Positions 14,096-20,148 of a stretch of 21,798 nt of DNA are shown piece by piece; position 1 is the stretch's first letter, and every line of letters begins with the position of its first letter. Both the position numbers and the translations under genes were made by a program. A model generated the notes under the pieces. That model did not search any database. It had not been told where the DNA came from and saw only the letters and a program-made list of their open reading frames with translations. Origin of the DNA: a virus; IMG/VR virus record IMGVR_UViG_3300024343_000128, positions 1 through 21,798 of that record; one strand, written 5' to 3'.

Positions 14096-14145
14096 GTTAA
14101 CTGACGAGTCCTGAATGGACGAAACCCCCTTCGGGGGTCTTAACC
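14095..14145 (+). ncRNA. Hammerhead ribozyme, minimal type I
   Basis: All conserved parts are present in 51 nt. Stem I: GGUUAA (14095-14100) with UUAACC (14140-14145), six pairs, open-ended, hence type I. Core CUGACGA (14101-14107). Stem II: GUCC (14108-14111) with GGAC (14117-14120), loop UGAAU. GAAA (14121-14124). Stem III: CCCCC (14125-14129) with GGGGG (14133-14137) on a UUC loop. A14124 can pair with U14138. Cleavage is predicted after C14139 (GUC). It overlaps the last base of a stop codon, and the downstream product would start 5'-UUAACC, 19 nt before an AUG. Self-cleavage is inferred from the match to the consensus. Confidence 0.93.
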
Positions 14146-14158
14146 AAAACTAGAAAAC

Positions 14159-14395
14159 ATGAATAATACTAGCAGTACAAGAGAAGCTCTCCTCGCCATG
14201 CGAGTGGGAGAGATGAAAGATATCGTGTTCAGCAACGGCATCCTCAAAAGCACCAAAGAGATGTGTCGCAACTCTGATGTGGAGTGGGAGGTGAATAGTT
14301 TCACCGAGGGGTGGATAACCGCCTACATGACCTTGGAAGATGCTATAGATTATGTAGAGGGTCGTAAGGGCTTTAATGACTTTGAGTGGGAATAA
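14159..14395 (+). CDS. Small protein of unknown function, 78 aa
   Basis: Begins MNNTSSTREALLAMRVGEMK. The visible pattern is a short disordered start, a helix, then DIVFSNGILKSTKEMCRNSD and EVNSFTEGWITAYMTLEDAI, ending acidic. It might be a small alpha/beta regulator but I recognise no family. Its ATG lies 13 nt after the hammerhead stem I, so its message is predicted to begin with a 19-nt leader after self-cleavage. Element E follows the stop. Confidence 0.65.
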   Translation: MNNTSSTREALLAMRVGEMKDIVFSNGILKSTKEMCRNSDVEWEVNSFTEGWITAYMTLEDAIDYVEGRKGFNDFEWE

Positions 14396-14415
14396 TATTA
14401 ATCACAATCATAAAA

Positions 14416-14445
14416 GAAAGGGGTAACGCCCTTTCGGTCTTAATC
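14416..14445 (+). repeat. Intercistronic element E: hairpin plus GGUCUUAAUC
   Basis: GAAAGGG (14416-14422) pairs with CCCUUUC (14429-14435), 6-nt loop, then GGUC (14436-14439) and UUAAUC (14440-14445). The single C-to-U change at 14444 would still pair with GGUUAA through a G-U wobble. No CUGANGA strand is visible. The next ATG is 16 nt downstream. Confidence 0.7.
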
Positions 14446-14461
14446 ATTAACCCGATTGCGT

Positions 14462-14737
14462 ATGCCTACAAAGTATCGTGATTCCAACGGAGAGATGTTG
14501 TACATCTTTTCTTGGTGGGGTGGCGGTGGTAATCATGTCCACGCACCTAACAAAGCGGTCGCTAGAAAACGAGCGATTGCTTTTGGAAAGGGTGTTGCCG
14601 ATAGATACGGCAAGACCTATGAGCAGTCCTTTGAGCGCTCAACGACACTAGTGCCCAACATGGGTACTTTGCGAGCAGTTAACTCTTTTGAGGAGTTTAA
14701 CGACTTTGATAGGGGTCTAGCCATGTTAGCATGGTGA
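14462..14737 (+). CDS. Small aromatic/basic protein of unknown function, 91 aa
   Basis: Start taken at the ATG 14462; the frame opens at a TTG 6 nt earlier. Begins MPTKYRDSNGEMLYIFSWWG followed by GGGNHVHAPNKAVARKRAIA, so a glycine/tryptophan-rich turn precedes a basic helix. The N-terminal half resembles small strand-turn-helix phage proteins, but no named family fits. The 3' end encodes a hairpin (14721-14734) and the stop overlaps element F. Confidence 0.63.
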   Translation: MPTKYRDSNGEMLYIFSWWGGGGNHVHAPNKAVARKRAIAFGKGVADRYGKTYEQSFERSTTLVPNMGTLRAVNSFEEFNDFDRGLAMLAW

Positions 14738-14753
14738 CCTCTAGGTCTTAACC
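14736..14753 (+). repeat. Intercistronic element F: short hairpin plus GGUCUUAACC
   Basis: GACC (14736-14739), loop UCUA, GGUC (14744-14747), then UUAACC (14748-14753). It begins inside the TGA stop of the preceding gene and is preceded by another hairpin, CCAUG/CAUGG (14721-14725 with 14730-14734). It is the most compact member. In this copy the GUC itself is paired in the hairpin, which would hide it from a trans-acting ribozyme. Confidence 0.65.
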
Positions 14754-14771
14754 AATAACAAAAACTACAAT

Positions 14772-14969
14772 ATGATACTCTTTGAATATCACGAATCAGA
14801 CGATGACGATGCATCTATCTACGGCTTGACCTTCGAGGAGGTCAACGATTGGATACAAGACCACAACGAGTACTACGAAACCAACTACCAAACTATTCAG
14901 GAGTTTAATGATGGTGAGGCGTACCGGGAGTTTATTGTAAGTGAAATGGAAAACGCAAATCTAAATTAA
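14772..14969 (+). CDS. Acidic small protein of unknown function, 65 aa
   Basis: Begins MILFEYHESDDDDASIYGLT and stays acidic (about one residue in four is D or E). It is likely a small alpha/beta fold with a helix around FEEVNDWIQDHNEYYE. Strong acidity without basic patches is common among phage anti-host proteins and DNA mimics, but there is no specific match. It follows element F by 18 nt and its stop touches the next ATG, so the next three genes form one coupled unit. Confidence 0.62.
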   Translation: MILFEYHESDDDDASIYGLTFEEVNDWIQDHNEYYETNYQTIQEFNDGEAYREFIVSEMENANLN

Positions 14970-14970
14970 A

Positions 14971-15261
14971 ATGGAAATGGAAACATATCTTAAATTCTTG
15001 AATGACCCCAACCCTCCAACGCATTTGGCGGAGGATGAGTTGTGGGAGCACTATGGTGGAGATTGCTATGGCGATATCTCTTACTATGCCTTCTTACTAT
15101 GTAGGTTCGGCGAAGCATCCAATTGGACTACGGCTATGATTATGGCTGACAAGTGGTCGGATTGGGATAGGCAAAACAAAATCCTTACTGAAGGAATGAG
15201 TGGTTACGACTCGTTACTGCATTGGTTGAATGTTGAATATGTTGGACTTTATTATAAGTAA
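14971..15261 (+). CDS. Small acidic, aromatic-rich protein of unknown function, 96 aa
   Basis: Begins MEMETYLKFLNDPNPPTHLA; rich in W, Y and D (HYGGDCYGDISYYAFLLCRF). Helical with no membrane segment. The ATG lies one base after the preceding TAA, with no repeat element between them, pointing to translational coupling. I do not recognise a family. Confidence 0.62.
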   Translation: MEMETYLKFLNDPNPPTHLAEDELWEHYGGDCYGDISYYAFLLCRFGEASNWTTAMIMADKWSDWDRQNKILTEGMSGYDSLLHWLNVEYVGLYYK

Positions 15262-15262
15262 G

Positions 15263-15526
15263 ATGAAAGAGCTAGATAGAGCAATAGAAGATTTAGGTGG
15301 TGAAATTTTCATCATGTATTCAGGCGAAAGAGACCCTGAAAAGTACATCAATGAGTGGGGCTATGCCGGGATGGAAACCCCTCACCAATCTTATAGTAGT
15401 GGATTCCAATGCAAAGGAGTTCAGTTGCGAATTGACCTAGGCGGTAAGAGTCACATGATTGAACTACCGCCCCAACTAGAGAGAGACCTCATGGATGCCG
15501 TGGAGTCCATTCTAGATGAAGAATAA
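15263..15526 (+). CDS. Small protein of unknown function, 87 aa
   Basis: Start chosen at the ATG 15263, one base after the preceding stop; the frame could begin at 15230 but would overlap the previous gene by 32 nt. Begins MKELDRAIEDLGGEIFIMYS, with a central turn-rich part (GYAGMETPHQSYSSGFQCKG) and a C-terminal helix of alternating charge (ERDLMDAVESILDEE). Soluble alpha/beta type. It is the third gene of the block between elements F and G. Confidence 0.62.
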   Translation: MKELDRAIEDLGGEIFIMYSGERDPEKYINEWGYAGMETPHQSYSSGFQCKGVQLRIDLGGKSHMIELPPQLERDLMDAVESILDEE

Positions 15527-15527
15527 A

Positions 15528-15557
15528 GAAAGGGGGCAACCCCTTTCGGTCTTAACC
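15528..15557 (+). repeat. Intercistronic element G: hairpin plus GGUCUUAACC
   Basis: GAAAGGGG (15528-15535) pairs with CCCCUUUC (15540-15547) on a GCAA (GNRA) loop: eight pairs. GGUC (15548-15551) and UUAACC (15552-15557) follow. It starts one base after a stop codon. It is the last member of the family; beyond it genes overlap directly. The next ATG is 17 nt downstream. No CUGANGA strand is present. Confidence 0.76.
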
Positions 15558-15574
15558 ATAATTTCACAATCATC

Positions 15575-15739
15575 ATGACGAAATCCAATAAGTCAGTAGA
15601 GACTATAACCTACAGCATGTTCATCCTCCGCTCTTATGCGGAAACGACCTACAACTCCTTCGTTTTATATCACCTAAAAAAGATGGAGAGTGCAATGGCT
15701 AAACTAGAAGTTGAACTCAACACCGAGAGCCATGAGTAA
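15575..15739 (+). CDS. Small helical protein of unknown function, 54 aa
   Basis: Begins MTKSNKSVETITYSMFILRS and continues YAETTYNSFVLYHLKKMESA, then a helical, charged end with TESHE. It is 17 nt downstream of element G, and its last codons overlap the next start (ATGAGTAA). The pattern is a single amphipathic helix bundle. Supported by position, overlap and reasonable composition rather than a family match. Confidence 0.55.
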   Translation: MTKSNKSVETITYSMFILRSYAETTYNSFVLYHLKKMESAMAKLEVELNTESHE

Positions 15740-15887
15740 GTACATAACCTTCAATGCCGACACGCTGATGTGGGAGGTTAGAGAAGATAACCAGACAATT
15801 GCTTCCTCTGGAGACAAGCGAAGCGTAGAACTTTACTTTCAATATTTACAAGAGAGAGATGGAAAAAGCAGTATTGACATACCTTAA
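15732..15887 (+). CDS. Small protein of unknown function, 51 aa
   Basis: Begins MSKYITFNADTLMWEVREDN and continues QTIASSGDKRSVELYFQYLQ before a short end. Two beta strands followed by a helix, as in many small phage-specific proteins. It overlaps the upstream gene by 8 nt and the helix-turn-helix gene downstream by 29 nt. No family recognised. Confidence 0.5.
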   Translation: MSKYITFNADTLMWEVREDNQTIASSGDKRSVELYFQYLQERDGKSSIDIP

Positions 15888-16179
15888 TGCACGGGTAGAA
15901 GCCCTCCAAAACCAATTGGAACTTCAAAAGCAAATCAACGCGGTGCGGTCTAAAATACCCATTGACCCCAAAAGAGCCCTGTGGATCGTGAGACACCTAA
16001 ACTCGGAGTACAACATTCCAATGAACCACATTGCTGAACGGCTAGGGGTTACTAGAGAATGGTTGCGACTCAACTTAAAAGAAGAAGCCCTCAATGAATC
16101 CATGCAACAGCGCATCCGGGACATGGTTGAGGACATGATATCTGACCTTCAGATGATTCTAGTAGAAGAGTTAAAGTAA
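15859..16179 (+). CDS. Helix-turn-helix protein with coiled-coil start, 106 aa
   Basis: The N-terminal 35 residues form a heptad-like helix (YLNARVEALQNQLELQKQIN). Residues about 55-75 (NIPMNHIAERLGVTREWLRL) read as a helix-turn-helix with I-A-E-R-L-G-V-T-R. A C-terminal helix (MVEDMISDLQMILVEE) could support dimerisation. It is likely a small DNA-binding regulator of the early region. It is the last soluble gene before a small membrane protein and the second plus-strand promoter. An inverted repeat overlaps its stop codon. Confidence 0.68.
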   Translation: MEKAVLTYLNARVEALQNQLELQKQINAVRSKIPIDPKRALWIVRHLNSEYNIPMNHIAERLGVTREWLRLNLKEEALNESMQQRIRDMVEDMISDLQMILVEELK

Positions 16180-16187
16180 TACTTTAA
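16171..16187. repeat. Near-perfect palindrome over a stop codon
   Basis: TTAAAGTA (16171-16178), one A, TACTTTAA (16180-16187). AT-rich with no U-run after it, so a poor terminator. It could be an operator for a dimeric repressor such as the helix-turn-helix protein encoded just upstream, which is a guess from proximity. Confidence 0.4.
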
Positions 16188-16191
16188 GTAT

Positions 16192-16383
16192 ATGCGTAGA
16201 TATTCAGCAAAATCGCACCTCCGAGGGAGTTTGGAAGGTGTTTCTATGATGTGGATATTCCTAGCGGTGATGAAGTATGCGCTGCAAGATTATCACGACA
16301 TGACCATCCTTTTTATGCTTTTTGTCATTTTCTTTGCCCTCTCTAGGATGGTTAAAGTAGACAAAGTATTCAAGGACAAGTAG
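16192..16383 (+). CDS. Small membrane protein with two helices, 63 aa
   Basis: A basic N-terminus (MRRYSAKSHLR) precedes two hydrophobic stretches (about 17-31, VSMMWIFLAVMKYAL, and 37-51, MTILFMLFVIFFALS) with a short polar turn between, and a basic end (KVDKVFKDK). The topology would put both ends on the cytoplasmic side. Size and layout are compatible with a small holin, an exclusion protein or an anti-host membrane factor; position in an early-type operon, away from any lysin, argues against a holin. Confidence 0.6.
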   Translation: MRRYSAKSHLRGSLEGVSMMWIFLAVMKYALQDYHDMTILFMLFVIFFALSRMVKVDKVFKDK

Positions 16384-16392
16384 TTAGCAAAC

Positions 16393-16423
16393 TTGACTTT
16401 TTCAGTTTTTTGTTCTAACTTCA
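16393..16423 (+). promoter_or_regulatory. Plus-strand promoter (copy 2) for the recombination module
   Basis: TTG (16393-16395), 20 nt, TAACTTCA (16416-16423). The 31 nt around it differ from the promoter at 10698 by 3 bases, plus changes in the last part of the -7 box (TTTG to TTCA), suggesting a weaker or modified promoter. It lies in the 144-nt gap before the ERF-like gene. Confidence 0.65.
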
Positions 16424-16445
16424 CAGACACACAAACGTGTCACTA

Positions 16446-16483
16446 CTGAAAGGCGGGGGCATCCAAAGCCCCCCGACCTTCAG
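16446..16483 (+). other. GC-rich leader hairpin after promoter copy 2
   Basis: CTGA (16446-16449) pairs with TCAG (16480-16483), AGG (16451-16453) with CCT (16477-16479) and GGGGGC (16455-16460) with GCCCCC (16468-16473). Small bulges separate these parts and the loop is ATCCAAA. It begins 23 nt after the -7 box. No U-tract follows. Like the hairpin at 10778, it may shape or protect the 5' leader of the transcript. Confidence 0.6.
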
Positions 16484-16527
16484 TTCTAATTAAGGGATAA
16501 GTATATTCAATTAAATCTAGTTTTATT

Positions 16528-17076
16528 ATGGCGAACTATCAGTTCAGAACCACCAACATCAAAGGAAAAGAGTATGTTGAGGTTCACGAGAGAATCAAGT
16601 TCTTTCGTTTAGATGAGCAGTACAAAGGATACTGCTTGGAATCGCAAATCATATCCATCACTGATGATGTAGTATGTATTCAAGCGATCATCCGCAATGC
16701 AGAAGACCGAGTGGTCGCAACGGGCATTGCCTACGAGGAGAAAGCCTCCTCTAGAATCAACGCTACATCTTATGTAGAAAACTGCGAGACCTCCGCATGG
16801 GGTAGAGCATTAGCAAACCTAGGCATCGGCATTGAGACATCCATTGCGTCAAGCAACGAGGTCATCAACGCTATAGCCAATCAGAACCAAGCGGTAAAGA
16901 GTACCGCTACCGCAACGCCCGAGAGCAATGTGTTTCAACAAGCAGTTGAGTACATCAAAAGCGCACAGGGTTCAGCAAAGGAGACAGCTTATAAGCAGGT
17001 AATCTCTAAATATGGTGGGGAATTTTCAGAGAAGCAAAAAGATGCCTTGCTGAAGTTCGTACCTAAAGCGAAGTAA
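16528..17076 (+). CDS. ERF-like single-strand annealing recombinase, 182 aa
   Basis: The central section ATSYVENCETSAWGRALANL followed by GIGIE (about 79-103) matches the ERF-superfamily signature (S-Y-x-E-x-C-E-T-S-A-x-G-R-A-L-x-x-L-G-I-G). The N-terminal half forms alternating strands and the C-terminal 60 residues a linker plus a helical domain ending KFVPKAK. Such proteins anneal complementary single strands in phage recombination and replication. It is followed after one base by a RecE-type exonuclease and then an SSB-like gene, the usual annealase-exonuclease-SSB set. It is shorter than some ERF proteins but complete in its core. Confidence 0.78.
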   Translation: MANYQFRTTNIKGKEYVEVHERIKFFRLDEQYKGYCLESQIISITDDVVCIQAIIRNAEDRVVATGIAYEEKASSRINATSYVENCETSAWGRALANLGIGIETSIASSNEVINAIANQNQAVKSTATATPESNVFQQAVEYIKSAQGSAKETAYKQVISKYGGEFSEKQKDALLKFVPKAK

Positions 17077-17077
17077 T

Positions 17078-17893
17078 ATGGACTTCGCTAGTAAACTAAT
17101 GGAACGGACAGGGAAGGGATACCTTTCCTACTCCGCCATCAAGTACGCTGCTGATGGAGCAGACGAACAAGACATGAAGCTCTTTGAGCTGTACATGAAA
17201 GGACTCTTGAAGAAGGAGAGTGATGCGATGACTTTTGGTAGTCTCTATGACACCTTACTGCTAGAGCCTCACACCCTTGATGACAAGTTCTATGTAATCT
17301 ATGATGAGGAGAAGGTTCAGGAGTTGCAATCTAACTACAAGACCCCGCGCTCAAGCAAAGAGTACAAGGATTGGTTAGCAGAAGAGACCAAGAATGCCGG
17401 CTCAAAGCGAATCGTAAACAGCGATTTAGTCAGTAAGGCGGAAGAGATGATCTTGCGACTTGATGAGTCAAATGTAGCGATCCCCGAAACCGGGGAGATT
17501 GTTCCCGTTCGCTACTTCATCACGGGTGAAGTTCAAAAAGAGATCTTGAGTTGGATTGGAGACATTCCTGTTCGCGGATTTCTAGATGTCAGAGGAGATG
17601 GATTCATTACCGACAGCAAGACCACTCGGTCTATCTCGGGATTCCGCTACGATGTATTCAAGAGATGCTACGACATTCAAGCTTTTATCTATACTCAAAC
17701 GGAAGGGGTGAGTGAGTTCTATTGGGCGGCTCAAACCACAAACAAACCATATACTGTTGCAGTATACAAGGCTACACCTCAAACGCTAGCGCGTGGAGAG
17801 GAGAAGTTTTGGTCAGCAGTAAACAACATTGCAAGGTGGCTAGATGATCCTAGCGTTGATTCAGCTAGCTTTGCAATATATTCAGAAATCTAA
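17078..17893 (+). CDS. PD-(D/E)XK exonuclease, RecE / DUF3799 type, 271 aa
   Basis: Motifs in order: LSYSAIKYA near the start, AMTFGSLYDTLLLEP (about 50-64) as the helix with G-S-x-x-D-x-L-L-x-E-P, VRGFLDVRGDGFITDSKTTR (165-184) with D170 and D179-S-K181 as catalytic residues, and YDIQAFIYTQ (198-207), the Q-x-x-x-Y motif seen in lambda-exonuclease and RecB-like nucleases. It resects duplex ends to give single strands for the annealing protein encoded one base upstream. Length fits the phage RecE-type family. Strong call. Confidence 0.86.
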   Translation: MDFASKLMERTGKGYLSYSAIKYAADGADEQDMKLFELYMKGLLKKESDAMTFGSLYDTLLLEPHTLDDKFYVIYDEEKVQELQSNYKTPRSSKEYKDWLAEETKNAGSKRIVNSDLVSKAEEMILRLDESNVAIPETGEIVPVRYFITGEVQKEILSWIGDIPVRGFLDVRGDGFITDSKTTRSISGFRYDVFKRCYDIQAFIYTQTEGVSEFYWAAQTTNKPYTVAVYKATPQTLARGEEKFWSAVNNIARWLDDPSVDSASFAIYSEI

Positions 17894-17918
17894 ATGTTTA
17901 ATTAAATCCTGAAGCCTT

Positions 17919-18230
17919 ATGTCACAAGACAAAGTATTCATGGGGTATTTCGAGCCCCTAAAGAAGTGGAACGACTCCACTAAAAAGTATGAGGACATCG
18001 ACCTCAACAACATCAGCCTTTCGGGGCGCTTTAACTTCACCCTCGCAGAACTAGAGGACATGAAGAAATACGCAACCAACCCAAAGGATGCCGACAAGCA
18101 ACCTCGAGTTTACTTCGAGTTGAAGACATCCAAGAAGGGTACGCTGTACGCTGAAGTCAATGACCCATCCACATGGGAAAAGAAAGCTCCAGCAGCAGTA
18201 GCTGCGTCTAGCGATGACTTACCATTCTAA
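17919..18230 (+). CDS. Single-stranded DNA-binding-like protein, 103 aa
   Basis: A short OB-like beta-rich body (MGYFEPLKKWND, NNISLSGRFNFTLAELEDMK, RVYFELKTSKKGTLYAEV), an alanine/proline-rich linker and a C-terminus AASSDDLPF. The last residues match the acidic DD(I/L)PF tip by which bacterial SSBs recruit partners. With ERF and exonuclease upstream, it likely coats ssDNA during recombination and replication. It is much shorter than bacterial SSB, so it may be a divergent phage version. Confidence 0.72.
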   Translation: MSQDKVFMGYFEPLKKWNDSTKKYEDIDLNNISLSGRFNFTLAELEDMKKYATNPKDADKQPRVYFELKTSKKGTLYAEVNDPSTWEKKAPAAVAASSDDLPF

Positions 18231-18555
18231 ATGGTCTAACGCACTAGCGCTTTACGCAGAATTCAATTGGGGGGTTCGGGTTGAAAAACTCAGCCCCCCT
18301 TTTTTTCTTGCGTACAAGAACGACAAGAAGATCGTCTTTCAGGCTCACATAGTCAGCACATACCTTGACAAAATCAAGTTAGATGTCAGGCTAAAGGCTG
18401 ACTTTCTTGTATTGGTATTCGCAGATAAGCCGGGAGATAATTTAATACTGCTAGCAGTTCCCGATGTTGCACCTATAGTATCAAGACCATTCGATATCCG
18501 AGAGATTGTACCGCACATTAAAGCAAAAGATAAATTAGAGTTTAGTCATGGGTAG
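18214..18555 (+). CDS. Unknown protein of the recombination operon, 113 aa
   Basis: Overlaps the SSB-like gene by 17 nt and the next gene by 8 nt. Pattern of strands and helices: KNDKKIVFQAHIVSTYLDKI, KLDVRLKADFLVLVFADKPG, then NLILLAVPDVAPIVS. It could be a small nuclease-like or accessory replication protein, but I cannot place catalytic residues. Its position between the SSB-like gene and further nuclease genes hints at DNA metabolism. Confidence 0.6.
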   Translation: MTYHSKWSNALALYAEFNWGVRVEKLSPPFFLAYKNDKKIVFQAHIVSTYLDKIKLDVRLKADFLVLVFADKPGDNLILLAVPDVAPIVSRPFDIREIVPHIKAKDKLEFSHG

Positions 18556-18793
18556 AGCTATCTATTTTTGCGATGTTGTTATTAGTTATTACAAGGGGAA
18601 ATCCAAGAAGCCTGTGCGTATGAGAAGCTGGGTAATTGGAGGTGGCGATACGCCCGGAAAGATCAACACCGACCAACACATGATGGGTCAAATTATGTCA
18701 AGGGTATACGACGATAAGTACAAGGGGGTGAGAAAATGTATGGTTGTTGAAGTTGTTAGTGTAAAATTTCTTGGTAATTCGTTTTACTATTAG
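18548..18793 (+). CDS. Unknown small basic protein, 81 aa
   Basis: Begins MGRAIYFCDVVISYYKGKSK; basic in the middle and ending KFLGNSFYY. The sequence WVIGGGDTPGKINTDQHMMG is glycine-rich and could be a ligand loop. It overlaps the preceding gene by 8 nt. No family match. Confidence 0.55.
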   Translation: MGRAIYFCDVVISYYKGKSKKPVRMRSWVIGGGDTPGKINTDQHMMGQIMSRVYDDKYKGVRKCMVVEVVSVKFLGNSFYY

Positions 18794-18819
18794 TAAATTC
18801 ACAATCAAATGTTAACAAC

Positions 18820-19020
18820 ATGGCGTATCACGACAACACAGAACACAAAAAAGTTATTGATTGCGTACTCAGGCGTAACGCAATGCTTTTCGCAAATCTC
18901 GGATCGGATTCTAGTAAAGAAGACTACGAGAAAGCAAGCGAATTAGAACTCCAAAGACTTAAAAGAATCAGGCATTTAGACCCTGATCGAATCGATACTC
19001 TTATAAGGGCAACCGAGTGA
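18820..19020 (+). CDS. Unknown small charged protein, 66 aa
   Basis: Begins MAYHDNTEHKKVIDCVLRRN; almost entirely helical and charged (KEDYEKASELELQRLKRIRH). Its TGA shares bases with the GTG start of the nuclease gene after it (GTGA), so they are coupled. It may be a small partner of that nuclease; this is a guess from the overlap only. Confidence 0.55.
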   Translation: MAYHDNTEHKKVIDCVLRRNAMLFANLGSDSSKEDYEKASELELQRLKRIRHLDPDRIDTLIRATE

Positions 19021-19421
19021 AGAGTTATGAGAAAGGAGCAGTTGGAGAAATGCATGTCACGGGTAACTTGATAACTCAAGGATTCCGAGTCCACAAACCA
19101 TTGGTAGACTCACTAGCCTATGACCTTGTATGTAGTAAGAACGGAGTGTTCTATACAGTACAAGTCAAATACTTGACCATGAAAAATGGTTATGTAGAAA
19201 CATCACCGAGAAGAGTTAGATCCACAACGGAAAGAGAAAACAATCTAGAGTTCGATATTCTAGCCATATACTGCCCCGACACAGCAGGTTGTTATTATCT
19301 ACTAGCCGAGGAATTCAAAAGCTCTATACGATTAAGATTTGATAAACCAAAAAACAACATGACTAAAGGCGTTAGATACGCAAAAGACTTTACTGAATTA
19401 TGGAAGAGACTAGGCAAGTGA
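19017..19421 (+). CDS. PD-(D/E)XK nuclease, PDDEXK_5-like, 134 aa
   Basis: Start is a GTG overlapping the previous stop by 4 nt. Catalytic pattern visible: E11 in KGAVGEMHV, D36 in DSLAYDLVC, then Q49-V-K51 in YTVQVKYL, the arrangement of intron-endonuclease and archaeal Holliday-resolvase-like folds. After the core come a basic stretch (SPRRVRSTTERENN) and further strands (DILAIYCP, YYLLAEE). Likely a small DNA-structure or repair nuclease; specificity cannot be read from sequence. Confidence 0.72.
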   Translation: MKSYEKGAVGEMHVTGNLITQGFRVHKPLVDSLAYDLVCSKNGVFYTVQVKYLTMKNGYVETSPRRVRSTTERENNLEFDILAIYCPDTAGCYYLLAEEFKSSIRLRFDKPKNNMTKGVRYAKDFTELWKRLGK

Positions 19422-19954
19422 AAATCATTGATAAAGCGTCAATAATTCATCTTGTATCAAAGATGTGGGAGCGCGAGATGGAGAACAATAACATCACGCT
19501 GAAGTGTAGAGAAAGAAGACAAGTAATGCACCGCTATGCATTCATGGTAGCAGTGCGGGAATGCACCACATTAACACTCTCTGAGATCGGTAGAATAATC
19601 AGGAAGGATCATGCTACGGTTTTGCATGCGGGAAAGCAACACGAAACCAACATGAGATTTGATACAGAATACAAGACCATCTACGACCTGTATTATTTAG
19701 AGCTGAAAGCCATATCCGAAATGATGATCGAAGATCAGGAGTTGATGTATCCAACTGATACAAACGAAATGCGGATGAGACTTATCAACCTGTCCAAGCG
19801 AGTGCGAGGACATATTGTAGAGAAAAAGGAGTTAGAGGTGGAGCTGTTAAAGTCCCGCCGTGAGCGCAGACATCTTAAAGAACACAACAAGGAACTGATT
19901 AAGCGCAACGACTTTTTAGATGAGGAAGTTAAACGATTAAAAAGACTGCTATGA
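19400..19954 (+). CDS. DnaA domain IV-like DNA-binding protein with coiled coil, 184 aa
   Basis: Residues about 36-80 read CRERRQVMHRYAFMVAVREC, then TTLTLSEIGRIIRKDHATVL and HAGKQ. This closely follows DnaA domain IV: an arginine-rich first helix, A-R/V-R-E, L-S-x-x-E-I-G, and the signature (R/K)DH(T/A)TVLHA that contacts the DnaA box. No ATPase domain is present. The second half is a long charged coiled coil (about 125-184) ending LDEEVKRLKRLL, likely for oligomerisation. It could direct replication initiation, or act as a regulator recognising DnaA-box-like sites in host or phage DNA. The fold is well supported, the role is inference. Confidence 0.78.
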   Translation: MEETRQVKIIDKASIIHLVSKMWEREMENNNITLKCRERRQVMHRYAFMVAVRECTTLTLSEIGRIIRKDHATVLHAGKQHETNMRFDTEYKTIYDLYYLELKAISEMMIEDQELMYPTDTNEMRMRLINLSKRVRGHIVEKKELEVELLKSRRERRHLKEHNKELIKRNDFLDEEVKRLKRLL

Positions 19955-20148
19955 TTTTAAATGATGAGACAAGAGATCAGTTCATGCGGATTGCTAAAGC
20001 CCGGCTGAACAAGTGGTACACCTTCGGTAAACAGCGCAACGCTATTGCGGCAAAGATGTATGTCCGCTGGTATGAGAAAAAGAAGTTAGAAGAAACAGCC
20101 AAATCAATCAAGCCATCTGACTTTAAATTTATTTATTGGGATGAGTGA
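19951..20148 (+). CDS. Unknown small basic protein, 65 aa
   Basis: Begins MILNDETRDQFMRIAKARLN; a basic helical protein (KWYTFGKQRNAIAAKMYVRW) ending acidic. The start overlaps the DnaA-like stop (ATGA) and the end overlaps the next gene by 8 nt, so it is a coupled member of the same operon. No family match. Confidence 0.55.
   Translation: MILNDETRDQFMRIAKARLNKWYTFGKQRNAIAAKMYVRWYEKKKLEETAKSIKPSDFKFIYWDE

Noticed and set aside
12207-15557. Calling elements B, C, E, F and G complete hammerheads
   Set aside because: None has a CUGANGA strand flanked by a GGUUAA-like sequence and a stem II, so only their resemblance to the 3' part of a hammerhead is claimed.
16446-16483. Leader hairpin as a rho-independent terminator for the membrane-protein gene
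   Set aside because: It has no U-tract after the stem and lies downstream of the promoter copy at 16393, so it is described as a leader hairpin instead.
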